DNA from: Cheiracanthium punctorium
Taxonomy: Eukaryota > Arthropoda > Arachnida > Araneae > Cheiracanthiidae
Assembly: GCA_038373885.1 (NCBI GenBank)
Contig: JAWZYV010016535.1
Span: forward strand, 1,240,001-1,304,000
DNA length: 64,000 nt
Reading direction: 5' to 3'
Shown piece by piece: positions 1 to 11,060 of the stretch; the first letter of the stretch is position 1, and each line of letters opens with the position of its first letter. The notes under the pieces are model-generated. The model was not told the DNA's origin. It was given only the letters and a program-made list of their open reading frames with translations, and ran no database searches. The position numbers were made by a program, and so were the translations under genes.

Positions 1-372
1 TTCGAAAAAAGGGGAAAGCCCGAAAACAAGACCATGCAAAATAGTGCATTTTTTAAAGAATGGAGCTTAAAAAAAAAAAAAAAAATTCTGCTATGATTTT
101 TGCTTGACTAAATTTTCAATCCCAGCTCGCCTAGACGAAAAAGTTAAACAGAAGGAATTTGTCTTGTTTCAAGAACTGGCCTTAGAAAACTAGAAATGGG
201 CCATTCGTTCAACAAATATGTATATAATTAACTTGAACACTTTTTAAAATGAAACATTTGATGATCAAACAGAAAGCATATTTCTATTATTAAAAAACAA
301 TAATCCTTTTCAGTCTGAAAATTTGGGGCGAAAGCTAAAGCCCCCTGGGCCCACCCCCTGCATACGCCACTG
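1..372. mobile_element. right end of a hAT-like element
   Basis: Read on the minus strand from 372, the sequence begins CAGTGGCGTATGCAGGGGGT, the CAGTGGCG-type terminus common at hAT ends, followed by the GC-rich run with clustered G/C (about 325-365) that many such short elements carry. The rest is AT-rich with a poly(A) run at about 70-85 and no ORF. The left end is outside the window, so the target duplication cannot be tested. Confidence 0.4.
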
Positions 373-952
373 TATGCTATGCTAGTTACATCTGCTATTT
401 AATTTATTTTATACGTTAAAACTGCTTGTTACTAATTATGATGATTCTTGAAATAGAAGAATATTATATTTTCTTAAATGTAAAAAAGGGCGCCTGTAAT
501 GATTACAAAAAAAAAAAAAAAAAAAGAAAAAAAAGCAAGAAAGTCAAGCTAATAAGACCCAAGAGCAAAAACGAACAAAACTCAAAATTTCTGAATATGA
601 AAATATACCTTATTTGTGCAATGCAGAATTCTTTGCTGATCTGTGTTCTGAGCTATACCACATGCAGTGCAAAGTGAATGCATCTAATTCATTTAACAGA
701 ATGTTTTAGCTATATATATTATAAGTGTTCGAATTTCTGTTTTAATATTTAAAAAAGTAAATTTCTGTATCATTTAAAGTATATAAAATTAAATTTTACT
801 AACTTTACCAATGAATATATGGTTAATTTTTTGTTTAAGAAAACTTACTTTTAAGAGAATACTGCATGATTACATTAAAATTGAAGCAGTACATTAAAAT
901 ACTAATTTCATGTGAATTCATTTCGTACTTTAGATTTATTAGTTAAAAACCC
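373..952. other. AT-rich spacer without a gene
   Basis: Nothing coding is recognised. There is an A-rich low-complexity tract at about 507-545 (A18 then AAAAGAAAAAAAAGC). The short open frame across it (426-677) is lysine-rich only because of that tract. Confidence 0.6.
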
Positions 953-2113
953 TTAGATCCGTAGGCAATTTGCTGGTGACTGAGTGTTAGATACTATGAG
1001 AAATTCAAGTATGTGATCCTCACCACCCAAGGCACAATGTAACTCTACAGATCGAATAGGTTTGACCTTAGATCCCCCAAATGCTTGTAATACAATATTA
1101 GATTTTTTTATCATGTTATTAGAGTTCAACATTTTAAATTTGATTAAAGGTAAAACGTTCACTTCAGCCCCAGTGTCCAACTTGAAAGTTACAGGTTTCC
1201 CTGCCACAATTAGACTTTTAGTCCATTCTTTAATGGTGGAGGCTGAATTAACACATTTAATATTTGCTACACTTAAGGAGTTCACAAAAAATTCTTCTTC
1301 ATAGTCACTCTCTTCAGTATTCTGTCTTACTTCCTGCACAGGTTTAAATTTACAGACACTGGAAAAATGATTTTTCCTGCAACACTGGAAACATTGCTTC
1401 ACAAAGGCTGGACACTGATTCTTTCGATGTTTCCTGTTGCATTTTCTGCACCAAAAGATTTCACACCCAGAGCTTTCATTCCTTGTCTTTCTGTCTGTCA
1501 TCACTGATGGTCTCAATACCACTTCTGCTGGCTCCCTTAACTTGGGTCCTTTTTTGTGCACCATGTCAACATTATGGCCCTGCACTGTCAGAGCTCTTTG
1601 CCAGCTCAACTCAGCCGCTTTGCCAATGTCAATAGCTTTCACTAAGCTTAGATCCGTCTCCCGTAGCATTCTCTCTTGAAGGCTTTCATCAGCCACACCC
1701 AGCACAATATGATCGCGAACTACAGAGTCGGCTTGATCACCAAACTTGCACGATTTCACAAGTCTTTTTAAATCAGTTACGAAAGAGTCAAAAGTTTCAC
1801 CTTCTTGTTGCTTCCTATTGTTAAATATAAATAGTTCAACTACTACGTTCTTCCTCGGAGTCGTGTATAGCTCAAATTTTTTGATCACAGCATCGTAATT
1901 CTTTTGATCTTCATCTGATAGGTTGAATGTATTAAAAATCTCTACCGCTTCCTCACCAGTGGCATTTAGGAACAATGCTACCTTTACATCAGATGCCTTG
2001 CCTTGATATCCAGATGCTATGAGCCAAATCTCGAATAGCTGCTTGAATCGCCGCCAATTATCTGCGACATTTCCGTCGAAACTTAAGCCTTGTGGTGGTT
2101 TGCAGAAATCCAT
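953..2113 (-). pseudogene. LTR-retrotransposon gag plus start of protease, 3'-truncated
   Basis: Intact 386-codon frame with the gag layout of K02A2.6-type Ty3/gypsy elements. A capsid-like N-terminal half (residues 1-180) is followed by two zinc knuckles, C222-x2-C225-x3-H229-x4-C234 and C241-x2-C244-x4-H249-x4-C254, then an acidic linker. An aspartic-protease segment carries the catalytic DTGA motif at residues 313-316. The frame stops just past the protease flap region; no reverse transcriptase, RNase H or integrase follows, so about two thirds of the element is gone. The start (MDFCKPPQG) is the usual gag start of the family and lies 48 bp downstream of a putative primer-binding site. The absence of internal stops suggests a fairly young copy whose 3' part was deleted. 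Confidence 0.85.
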
Positions 2114-2160
2114 TTCTTTATATTATTAAACTACTAGACTGCAAGTTCATTCTTCTTTAT

Positions 2161-2170
2161 GACTACGCCA
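2161..2170 (-). promoter_or_regulatory. putative primer-binding site (tRNA-Ser type)
   Basis: On the minus strand this reads TGGCGTAGTC, the complement of GACTACGCCA, which matches the 3' end of many animal serine tRNAs including CCA. It lies between the gag start (2113) and the putative LTR edge (2171), the expected position. The tRNA assignment is from memory. Confidence 0.6.
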
Positions 2171-2347
2171 TGTTTTATGTCACTTCTCAATGAGTCATAA
2201 TAAGATTTAATATAATATTTATTAATAATTATCGAGTCATAATAACAAGTTACAATACTCGGCATCCGCAATCAAGTTGCAATCCAAGTGCAAGCTGTGT
2301 GTCCTTCTTCACTTCAGTTCACTTACTACAGCTTGTTGCCACTTACA
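2171..2347 (-). repeat. putative 5' LTR of the gag element
   Basis: A 177-bp segment bounded by TGT at 2171 and ACA ending at 2347, directly abutting the primer-binding site. The 3' LTR is missing with the rest of the element, so the outer boundary rests only on the terminal TGT/ACA. Confidence 0.4.
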
Positions 2348-2879
2348 TATAATAATTAGAAAATTTTCACATTTTATTTAGCAGCTTAATACATCAAATA
2401 ATTTGCACTAGTTAAAGTTTTCTACGAAATAGATGTTAGGCAATTTCTTTGACTTTTGACTTGAAAAAGTTCTTTTTCTACTTATCCTCTCCAGACCCGG
2501 CAAAAATCTTACATGTCAAATTAAAGAGCAATCTCATAATTATTAAGAAAAAACCTATTACATTTAAAAAATGACAAGTAGAAACGCATTTTCAAATAAC
2601 TTTTTGGAACAAAAACTTCATTCCCAATCACAGTTTCAAAAATTGTTATCATCCATAAAAGAAGATTGGCAAGAAACTTTTAAAGGTAAAGAATGTCCTA
2701 CAAGTTCTTTTCAGCTATTAGAATTTCGCAAATAAGCAAAAAATATTAACAAATTCGACTTCGGAAATTACACTAGCATTCAAATATTATTTGTGTAACG
2801 GCAAAGATAAAAATCACGGCAAACAAAAATAAAATGTGTGCGTCAGTGTGAGGGATTTGCACATTCACAGGCGTTAGCA
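2348..2879. other. unassigned spacer
   Basis: AT-rich and non-coding. It separates the LTR element from the Tigger relic. I looked here for the missing left terminal repeat of the Tigger (CAGTCGGACCCCG) and did not see it. Confidence 0.5.
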
Positions 2880-4442
2880 TCATTTATTCAAAATGAAAGA
2901 ATCGACAAACATGTACGTCCATTCAGAACTGGAAAAAATCTTAAAGAACCGTTTTAAACAGTGCAAACAAAAAGGTCGACATATGTGGACCTCTGGAACG
3001 AAGAAGTTATGAAGAGAAGAAAATGCTGCGTCATTTATATCCTGCTGCATGAGGTATGTTTTCACAGTTTCCAAACCATGTAAGGTATCAGAAAAAGTAC
3101 CAGTTTTAATGGGAGTTTCATTATCGATTTGCGTCAGCATTGCTATCCATTTGTTCCGACAAATCATCAATTTCATTATCTTCAGTCGCACAGATAGGCA
3201 GCCCGTCATCACATGTCACATAATTGTTAAAGTCTATTCCAGGAGCGACTTCTTCACATATGACTTCTTCGGCAGAGGCGATATGTTCATTTTCATCACT
3301 TTCCAATTTTTTGCGTGGAAATCCCGCTTCTGAAAATATTTTTTAATTGCATTTTTGGATACTTGGTCCCAAGATTGTCTCACAAAATATAGAGCATCCA
3401 AAACATTGGCTTTATACCCTTTCTCCGCATTTTCTTCCAACGACGCTACAATTTTTATCATCAGCAACTTTCTGTAATTAACTTTTACAGAACGAATGAT
3501 ACCACGGTCTAGTGGCTGAAGCACACTTGTGCAATTAGCAGGGAAAAACAAGACTTTGACGTTCTTAAAATTGTAATTTGGGAGATGGGCAGGCGGAACA
3601 TTGATCAACAAACAAAAGAATTTTTCTATTTTGTATTCTCATAGACTTGTCTAAAGACGTCAAAAAGTCTGTAAATAAGGAAAAAGTCATCCAGGATTTT
3701 TTGTTGGCTCAATATTTCGTAGGTAAGGTCTTTACGTTTTTAAAGCACCATGGTTTTACCGCCCTCCCTATCACTAATGACTTCAACTTATCAGTTCCAT
3801 CGGCATTAACCGCAAGTAAAACCGTAATTCTCATTTTGCTTTTCTTCCCGCCGAAGCATTTTTCATTTCTGTAGCAAAGCGTTTTGTTGGGTTGTATGTC
3901 ATAAAACAATCTTGTTTCATATGCTTTGTAAATGTTGGATGGTGAATACCCTTCAATCAAGCTGAGCAACTTTTCTTTCTAATCTTTTAACAACATTTTC
4001 ATTTACATCCGCCTTTTCTCCGCACACTTTCTTTTGGACTACATCATACTTTTTCTTAAAACGGTCGATCCAACCATTGGATGCAGAAAAATCTTTTACG
4101 TTATGTTTTTTGGCAAGCTCAAGAGTTTTCTCTTTGATCAGAGGTCCACTAATGGCCATTTTCTTTGCACGAACCACGTTGAATCATTCTACTAGGTCAG
4201 ATTCAAGAACAGAAAGAGGAGTGGCTTTCAATGACTTTTTATTTTCGACGATTTTTTGCCGCATTCTCTATTGATGTCTTTTCAATTTCTGCTCGTTGTT
4301 TAAAAATTGTAGCTAATGAGGACGTAGATATTTTAAGACGCTCTGCTGAAACGTTTTGTGGCCCTACGTTTCTGTTAACTTCGCATAAAATGTTAAACTT
4401 TTCACTCAATGAAAAACGTTTTCGTTTCTTACAATCCGCCAT
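2880..4442 (-). pseudogene. Tigger/pogo-family transposase, frameshifted
   Basis: Five overlapping open pieces in shifting frames cover a whole CENP-B-like transposase read right to left. 4239-4442 holds the N-terminal psq helix-turn-helix (KRKRFSLSEKFNILCEV). 3953-4177 holds the second DNA-binding domain (MAISGPLIKEKTLELA). 3709-3969 holds the start of the DDE domain. 3234-3611 holds its end with the FFPANCTSVLQPLDRGIIRS signature, and 2880-3306 a decayed acidic tail. Of the catalytic triad, the last Asp (LQPLD) remains. The first has changed context (YETRLFY where the family has ADETGLFY). The second (LLIDN..AH) reads LLINVPPAH. With several frameshifts the gene is dead. It lies left of the last HFM1 exon found. 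Confidence 0.85.
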
Positions 4443-4940
4443 GCTTCACAAAAGTTCAAAAATCAAACAAACTGAGCACCGACCTCGCGAAGTGACCTTT
4501 GTGTGGGTTATTCGGAGTTAAGGGAGGTAGAACATACCGAAAAGTAAAATGGACTCGCCCCCTACTCAAGGTTGACCCACAAATACATGGGCCTTCTCTT
4601 GGTCACACTTCTCTCAAAAAAGAAAACGACCCACGTGAAACACATCTGACAAGACTCATAATTAACATGCACCTGATCCTTCGGTGTCGAGAATTGCTAA
4701 TTAAAAACGAAACTGGCGCGCAAAATGTCTTTCTGTTTCGGAAAAGGAATCCAATAGTTTTCTAATCCAAACTAACGAAAAAAAAAAATTTTTTTTTTCG
4801 TCTGTTGAAAACATTCGTAAAATCGGGGTTTATTATTCGTTAAATAGAGGTTTTTGCTTTCATTTTACCCGAGGAAAATGAAAAATTCGTTAAATCGCAA
4901 AATTTGTTAAATATGGGTTTGTTGAATCGGGGTCCGACTG
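4443..4940 (-). mobile_element. Tigger 5' untranslated end and terminal inverted repeat
   Basis: On the minus strand the element begins at 4940 with CAGTCGGACCCCGATTCAAC, a typical Tigger terminus, next to a TA at 4941-4942, the TA target of the superfamily. Inside are repeated TTCGTTAAAT-like words at about 4813, 4845 and 4888. The opposite terminus was not found, so the element is truncated beyond 2880. Confidence 0.8.
4813..4829 (+). promoter_or_regulatory. CENP-B-box-like site in the Tigger terminus
   Basis: ATTCGTAAAATCGGGGT fits the core pattern nTTCGnnnnAnnCGGGn at eight of its nine fixed positions; only the C at position 13 is G. Two weaker relatives follow at about 4844-4860 and 4887-4903. 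CENP-B derives from pogo-type transposases, so these are best read as transposase binding sites. Confidence 0.5.
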
Positions 4941-5029
4941 TATGTATATATATATATATATATACACCAAGAACTGGTAAAGTAAACATAATAACATGCA
5001 TCAACTTTTAAATAAACAGAAATACTAAA

Positions 5030-5700
5030 ATTTTTTATTAAGCTAAAGTTTTAAATTTCATCCAATTCATAATTTCTTCATATCCTATTTTTTGCTTAGA
5101 ATAGCTAATAAACCAGTTTTGAAAGAGTATTTGTTGAAAGCCTATTTTGAATTTTTGATTGTAGAATTGTACAAAAGAAAAGGTTGAAAAAAATATTTCT
5201 ACAGCAGCACTGCTTGCTGAACAAATCTGGAGATGTTCAAGTAGTAAGCAAAAATCATTAGAAATTAGATACACTTTTCATCTCTTTTCAGTCTTACCAG
5301 TTCTGACTACTCGTACTGTGAAATATGAGTTGGGAAATGGGTCATCATTTAATTCAAAGTTAATACCTCATGTTATTAACCTCAAGTCAGAATTAGTTTC
5401 TCTTAACCACGCTTTCCTTGTTTCATTTTCTTATAATATAAATATTCATCTCTGTACTTCGGGCGCAGTAAATATGCCACAAGATGACATGGCAGAATGG
5501 CTTGTTCAAATCTCTTCTTTCACACCATTATACAGCACGCATCTGCTATGTAGCTGAATGATTTTGTATAGTGTCCAAGGAAATTGATACTGTTTTATAA
5601 AGTCTTTTACTTGTCTGTGAAGATTAAAATCCTGAATACAATTCACAATGTTTGGACCCATTTCTTCATAGTGTTCATCAGCTATTTTTAAAAGATATTA
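5030..5700 (-). pseudogene. hAT transposase C-terminal remnant
   Basis: The minus-strand reading at 5038-5274 contains SASSAAVEIFFSTFSFVQ, which matches the hAT dimerisation signature (sSaxxERxFStfgxiqsk..RNRLg). Upstream to about 5700 the same strand keeps hAT-like words in shifting frames (for example HYEEMGPNIVNCIQDFN). Stops and frameshifts break it. The rest of the transposase was not found. It lies just beyond the (TA)n at 4943-4964 that borders the Tigger. Confidence 0.55.
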
Positions 5701-6592
5701 TGCTTTATTTTTTTACTCAGCTATTATGGTTTACTTTTTTATTCAGCTATTATGGTTCATTTTTAATTCTGGGTTAGTGAATTAGAATGGAAGTAGGCTT
5801 AATAGTAGACAATTTAATTAAATGAAGTTATTACATGATTTTATTTCTTAATTCAAGTTTTACTTCAAGTTTCAAGTTCTTTATTCAGCCTTCAACTTCA
5901 CCTTCATAATTTTCTAATCAATATTTAACTTTAAACTGTCCCAACAAAGGAAGCTAGTATGTAAAATATCTAAGGTCTACATGCATTTTTTCTCATTAAA
6001 TTATATTAATGTATGCATCAGTTTATTAATTAAAAATACTTGATAGATAAATAAAATTATAACAATAACTGCAAAGCATTGTATTTTCAAAAGTAATTAA
6101 AATTTAGTTTCTGAATGTAACTATTTGTAGGAATCTAATGATAAAAATATAAATTGAACATTTAAAGCATGCTAAAATATTTTTATGTTTGATTAGCTAT
6201 AATATTCTAATTAAACTCAGATAAGTAAACTTAAAAAATCACCAAGTACTGTGCAGATACATACACCATTATAATATTGGATATTTAATAATTATCATGA
6301 GCTAAATTTGAGTAATTTAATTTTAGCTGGGTTTTTTTTTTTCATTTTTCCTGGTTTTTATCAGTTTTTACACTGTTCTGGTAAAAACATTTTTATGCTG
6401 GTAAATTTTTATATCAGTAAATTTATTTTAACCAACCATCGTTAACAAAAAAAAAAAAAAAAAAAAAAAACATTCACCTACCAAAATATTATGATCACCT
6501 AATCCCAAAGTTTAACTATGGCCACCTTTAGCTCATTTGCTGCATATTTTTGACAATATGTAGTAAATGATTAAAAACATTTTAAAAACACG
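5701..6592. other. AT-rich stretch without a gene
   Basis: Simple-sequence tracts only: a duplicated 'cagctattatggtt' near 5718 and 5743, and a poly(A) of about 24 at 6448-6471. No coding signal was recognised. Confidence 0.5.
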
Positions 6593-7656
6593 TTAAAATC
6601 CGTTTGTAGCACTTTCGGTGGCAGCCACCACCTTCTTCAGCTCAGGTCTTAGTTCCAAATGCCCAGCTCTCTTCCTCAGCACGGCGTTCCACCCAGGATC
6701 TATCTGCGCATGCGTCATATCATTTATAGCGCCATCTGTGGTTATAATCTGTAAGGCCTCCATGTTTAGTGCATAATAACTATTTTTGTAATTGGCGAGT
6801 TTTTGGCTATTGTTAAAGTTGATTTCTATGGGGTGTTCTTGGGCTATTTTTGCGAGAGCAGTAGTGGTTTTATTGAATTTAATGTCATTGTGGTGTTCCT
6901 TTGTTCGGTCTTTGATTTTCTGTTTCGTCATACCAATATAGCAGCCTGGTTTATTAGTACTATTGTCTGTAAAGTTTATTTTATAGATACCGGCGGTTTC
7001 ATCAGGAGTAATATTATCTTTATCACTGCGAATGTGTTTGAAGATATTTTGATTGGGTTTTATGGGGATTTTGATATTTTTCTTGGCGGCTTCATTTGTA
7101 ATTTTTAGAGCGGCTCCCCTGCAGTAAAGAATGGCGTTGGTAAATTTTAGTTTCGGATTTTGATAGTTATTAATTTGTTCCAGTTTTTTTATTCTCTTTT
7201 TGAAAAGGTTTTTTACGATTGATTTTGGGTACCCTGCATTTTTACATTGTGTTTTAATAAATTGGAGTTCTACATTGAGTAGTTTTTCATTTGAGCATAC
7301 TGTAATTGCGCGATTGACATATGATCGTATGGCGGCTATTTTGAATTTGTATGGGGTTTTTGAATTAAAATGTACTATTCCATTATTATTGGTGGCTTTT
7401 CTAAAAACTGTAGTATTGATATTATTCTTCTTATCTCTATTGATTTTGACATCAAGGTAGTTAATGGTGGCATTTTCCTCTCTTTCTATGGTGAATTGAA
7501 TGTCATTGTCTATTGAATTGATTTCTTTGAGGATATTTTCAGTTTCATTTTTGTTAACTATTGCAAAGATATCGTCTACGTAGCGAAACCATGTTTTTAT
7601 GTGGTTGGATAGTTTATCGAATATGGCCCTTTCCACTAGCCGCATTTTCCAGTCTG
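6593..7656 (-). pseudogene. Penelope-like retroelement, 5'-truncated (copy 1)
   Basis: The 350-residue open frame (start codon 7645) has the two hallmark domains of Penelope-like elements. The end of the reverse transcriptase carries the catalytic YVDD at residues 22-25. A linker follows, then a GIY-YIG endonuclease with GIY at 219-221, YIG at 236-238 and the conserved basic residue in KIKDRTKEH (R247). The frame runs to the normal C-terminus (about 7590 bp-side to 6593) and is followed by an AT-rich 3' tail. Only the 5' part (RT motifs before the WKM..ERA block) is missing. The coding part has no stops, so it may be recent. It abuts copy 2 head-to-head at about 7656. Confidence 0.9.
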
Positions 7657-8360
7657 CGATTTATTAAAACACAATGTAAAAACGCAGGGTACCCAAAATC
7701 AATCGCAAAAAACCTTTTCAAAAAGAGAAAAAAAAACTGGAAAAAATTAATAACTATCAAAATTCGAAACTAAAATTTACCAACGTCATTCCCTACTGCA
7801 GGGGAGCTGCTCTAAAAATATCAAATGAAGCGGCCAAGAAAAATATCAAAATCCCCATAGAACCTAATCAAAATATCTTCAAACGCATTCGCAGTGATAA
7901 AGATAATATTACTCCTGATGAAACCACCGGTATTTATAAATTAAACTTTACAGACAATAGTACTAATAAACCAGGCTGCTATATTGGTATGACGAAACGG
8001 AAAATCAAAGACCGAACAAAGGAACACCAAACTGACATTAAATTCAATAAAACCACTACTGCCCTCGCAAAAATAGCCCAAGAACGCCCCATAGAAACCA
8101 ACTTTAACAATAGCCAAAAACTTGCCAATTACAAAAATAGTTATTATGCCATTTATGGCACTATAAATGATATGACACATGCGCAGATAGATCCAGGGTG
8201 GAACGCTTTGTTGAGGAAGAGAGCTGGGTATTTGGAACTAAGACCTGAGCTGAAGAAGGTGGTGGCTGCCACCGAAAGTGCTACAAACGGATTTTAAAGT
8301 GTTTTTAAAATGTTTTTAATGATTTTATACTATCCGTCATTTTGCTTTTAAATTATGCAG
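7657..8360 (+). pseudogene. Penelope-like retroelement, 5'-truncated and frameshifted (copy 2)
   Basis: Starts abruptly inside the linker (FIKTQCKNAGYPKSI) and runs through the GIY-YIG domain to the C-terminus at 8297, in opposite orientation to copy 1. The frame breaks near 7735, where an A-rich run has shifted the KRIKKLEQINN segment. The GIY-YIG core (CYIGMTKRKIKDRTKEH) is intact at 7975-8030. The 3' tail (CTACAAACGGATTTTAAAGT) mirrors that of copy 1, so the pair forms a palindrome of about 1.3 kb with unequal arms. Confidence 0.88.
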
Positions 8361-8455
8361 TAAATGATTTGTTTGATTTTGTTTTGAATGATTTTAAAAG
8401 AATAAAATGTAATATACATATTTTTGTAAATATGTATATTACATGGTTAACTTAT
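8361..8455. other. spacer between Penelope pairs
   Basis: AT-rich linker with a short palindrome (taatatacatatttttgtaaatatgtatatta, at about 8411-8443, not written out further). No gene. Confidence 0.5.
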
Positions 8456-10046
8456 AAAATTGATTACCACATTCCTCCGGAAATATATTTCGGCCGCACT
8501 TCCACGGTCATCCTCAGTACTTTGCTTCCCCAGTGGGAATGGGAGCATTGACTGCCTTGCCTCCTTCTCGGATCTTTCGCCGCATGACATCACTCCAGAT
8601 GTCATCAATGTTTGTGTGCATTATATTGTTGATGCTGCCCTCTGTTGTCACTATTTCCAATGATTCGCATAGGTAAGCGTAGGAGCGGTTATTAAAGTTA
8701 GCGATTTTTTTAACTCCCTCAAAATCTATTGTGATAGGTTTACTTAAAGCAAGGCAAGATAAAACTGTGGATTGTTTGTTAAATTTGATATCGTTAATGT
8801 GTTCGGTTTTGAGGACTTATTTTTTGTTTGGTTACTCCGATGTAACATCCAGTTTTCTCAGTTTCGTTATGTGTTAAATTAATTTCATAAATTCCTGCGG
8901 TTTCAGTGGGGTTAATTTGGCCTTTTTCTGATCTTACAAATTGGAAAATAGTTTGATTAAGCTTGATAGGGATTTGGATATTTTTCTTTATTGCAGAGTG
9001 TGAAATTTTGCTAGCTACTCCTCTACAAAAGGGAATACGGTTGTAAATTTTAATTTTGGTTTTTGTCTATTGTTAATTGTATTTAGTTTCTTTTTTTGTT
9101 CTTTAACCAGTTTATTGAAAATGTGCTGTGGATAATTTGCTTCTTGATAAATTAGAGTTCGTCATGTGGGCGATTTTCGTTCGAACAAACTATTAATGCA
9201 TGATCTTTATATGACCTAATTGCTGCGATTTTATAATTAAAAGGAGTATATGATTTAAAATTGGCTATTGCTGTATTACTTGAAGGTTTCCAATAAATGG
9301 TGGTTTGTAGATCATAAGTTTTGTATTTCATAATTCTGACATCAAGGTAATTTAAAATATTGTTATTTTCTTCTTCAAAGGTAAATTTTATATTAGGATC
9401 GAGTTCGCTTAACTTGTTCATGAGGTTGTTGTCTGTGATGATGGCAAAAATATTGTCGATGTATCGTAACCATAATCAAAAAGAGTGGTTAAATTCAGTT
9501 TTAATTTCATTTTCAAGAAGTCGCATTTTCCAATCCGCAACAATTCCCGAAATTGGGGACCCATTGCCACTCCAAGAGTTTGTTTTAAAAAGCTATTATT
9601 GTATTGGAAATATGAGTTGTTTAAAATGAGGTTTACAGCACTTGTTAAGGTATTGAAAATTTCATCCATTTTATAAATTAGGGCTATTTGTTTATTAATG
9701 ATTGGGATCATTTCGTTAATGTCAATGGAGGGGTATAGGTTGACAACATCGAAGCTGACCATGCGTTCGTTATCTTTGAGAGTAAAATCTTGTTTGTGTT
9801 TTAAAAAATCATTGGTGGAGTTAAGCACACAATCTGATGCAGGGATAATTTCCAGCAGGATGTTTTTCATGTATTTCTCAAGTGCATAGTTGGGCCTTCA
9901 CATTTATTAACAATAGGCCTGAGAGAGGGAGGGGTTTTATGGTCTTTGTATTTAGCGAAGATGCGAGGAGCTATTGTAGCTGAATTGTCGAATGGGGGAG
10001 AAATTCCAACCGGCCAGGTTTCATTTTTAACAAGATCCTTATAAAT
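8456..10046 (-). pseudogene. Penelope-like retroelement of a second family (copy 3)
   Basis: Longer 5' extent than copy 1: the minus reading includes the RT N-terminal block near 9990 (TWPVGISPPFDNS), VSFDVVNLYPSID at 9418-9870, and GVAMG. It then shifts frame near 9520 into the palm end and NYLDVRI (9152-9421). The catalytic box reads YIDN instead of Y[IV]DD at about 9440-9455, so RT is inactive. The GIY-YIG part (8500-8960) is frameshifted. The 3' end is defined by AATTGATTACCACATTCCTC at 8457-8476, which recurs inverted at the end of copy 4. Confidence 0.85.
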
Positions 10047-10535
10047 TCCAAGAAAAAGACCAAATTAACCCCACCGAAAATGCGGGAATTTATAAAATTA
10101 ATTTAACACATAACGAAACTGAAAAAAACGGATGTTACATCGGAGTAACCAAACGAAAAATAAAAGACTGCCAAACCAAACCCATTAACAATATCAAATT
10201 TAACAAACAATCCACAGCTTTGTCCCGCCTTGCTTTAAGTAAACCTATCACAATAGATTTTCAGGGAATTCAAAAAATCGCTAACTTTAATAACCACTCC
10301 TATGCTTACCTACGGGAACCATTGGAAATAGTGACAACAGAGGGCAGCATCAACGATATAACCCATGCAAACATCGATGACATCTGGAGTGACGTCATGC
10401 AGCGAAAGATCTGAGAAGAAGGCGAGGCAGTCAACGGCACCATTCCCACTGGGGAAGCGAAGGACTGAGGATGGCCGTGGAAGTGCAGCCGTAATATATT
10501 TCTGGAGGAATGTGGTAATCAATTTTATGAGTTAA
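10047..10535 (+). pseudogene. Penelope-like retroelement (copy 4)
   Basis: Begins just upstream of the GIY-YIG domain (NAGIYKINLTHNETEKNG, then CYIGVTKRKIKD) and ends with the family C-terminus (DDIWSDVMQRKI, stop at 10412-10414) and 3' tail to about 10535. Orientation is opposite to copy 3 and the two meet head-to-head at about 10046. The tail is the reverse complement of 8456-8500, allowing a few changes. Confidence 0.85.
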
Positions 10536-10737
10536 CTATGGAATATCCTTCGTATTACTTTCAATCTTTTAATATGTATATTACATTTCATTCTTTAATT
10601 ATCTGAATTAAATTTTATAGAACAAATTTAAAATTTTATGTATTTTTTGTTCATTTAGTTTTTAGCATGGACAACTAAATGATTAAAAAAAATGAACTAG
10701 AAACTTTGTACTATTTTGATATAAATATGACTTTTCA

Positions 10738-10914
10738 TAATATCACGCATAAGAAGGTACTTATCAATCAGTACGATCGGCCAAAAAAATCTTCGGCCTT
10801 CTTCAGCTGTCAGCACAGTCTTGCAGAATAGTGGGGACTAGCTTAAGACTAAACATTTTTTTTGGCTGAAATGATCGTGCTGATAGATAAGTACCTTTTT
10901 ATGTGTGTTATTAT
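10738..10914. mobile_element. short inverted-repeat MITE
   Basis: About 177 bp with imperfect inverted ends of about 45 bp. The left reads CGCATAAGAAGGTACTTATC, and the reverse complement of the right reads ACACATAAAAAGGTACTTATC in the same place. Both arms then carry TCAG[TC]ACGATC. The middle (10790-10860) is non-coding. The superfamily cannot be told from the ends alone. Confidence 0.65.
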
Positions 10915-10999
10915 ATAAATTTTTCTTTTTTTCATCTTTTAACATCAGTTTTATCTTATCATAAAAATTTTATCTTTGACTAAACTTTAAAATTTCTAA

Positions 11000-11060
11000 T
11001 ACAGCTGACTCTCTGTTTAATGGCTAATCTACCTAACAAGAAGATAAAGTCCATTGTGGC
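11000..11060 (+). repeat. solitary Tigger-like terminus
   Basis: TA at 11000-11001 followed by CAGCTGACTCTCTGTTTAAT closely matches the terminus of the second Tigger at 59349 (CAGTTGGCTCTCTGTTTAAC). No partner terminus was seen within several kb, so this is an end fragment or a decayed MITE. Confidence 0.55.

Noticed and set aside
426..677. 83-codon frame
   Set aside because: Lysine-rich only through a poly(A) tract; no signature or context.
5660..5700. Hammerhead ribozyme core (CTGATGA on the minus strand)
   Set aside because: Penelope elements can carry hammerheads, but here the GAAA and cleavage triplet are not in the right places and the site is outside the Penelope copies.
7941..8180. 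Minus-strand frames over Penelope copy 2
   Set aside because: Antisense shadows of the GIY-YIG coding strand.
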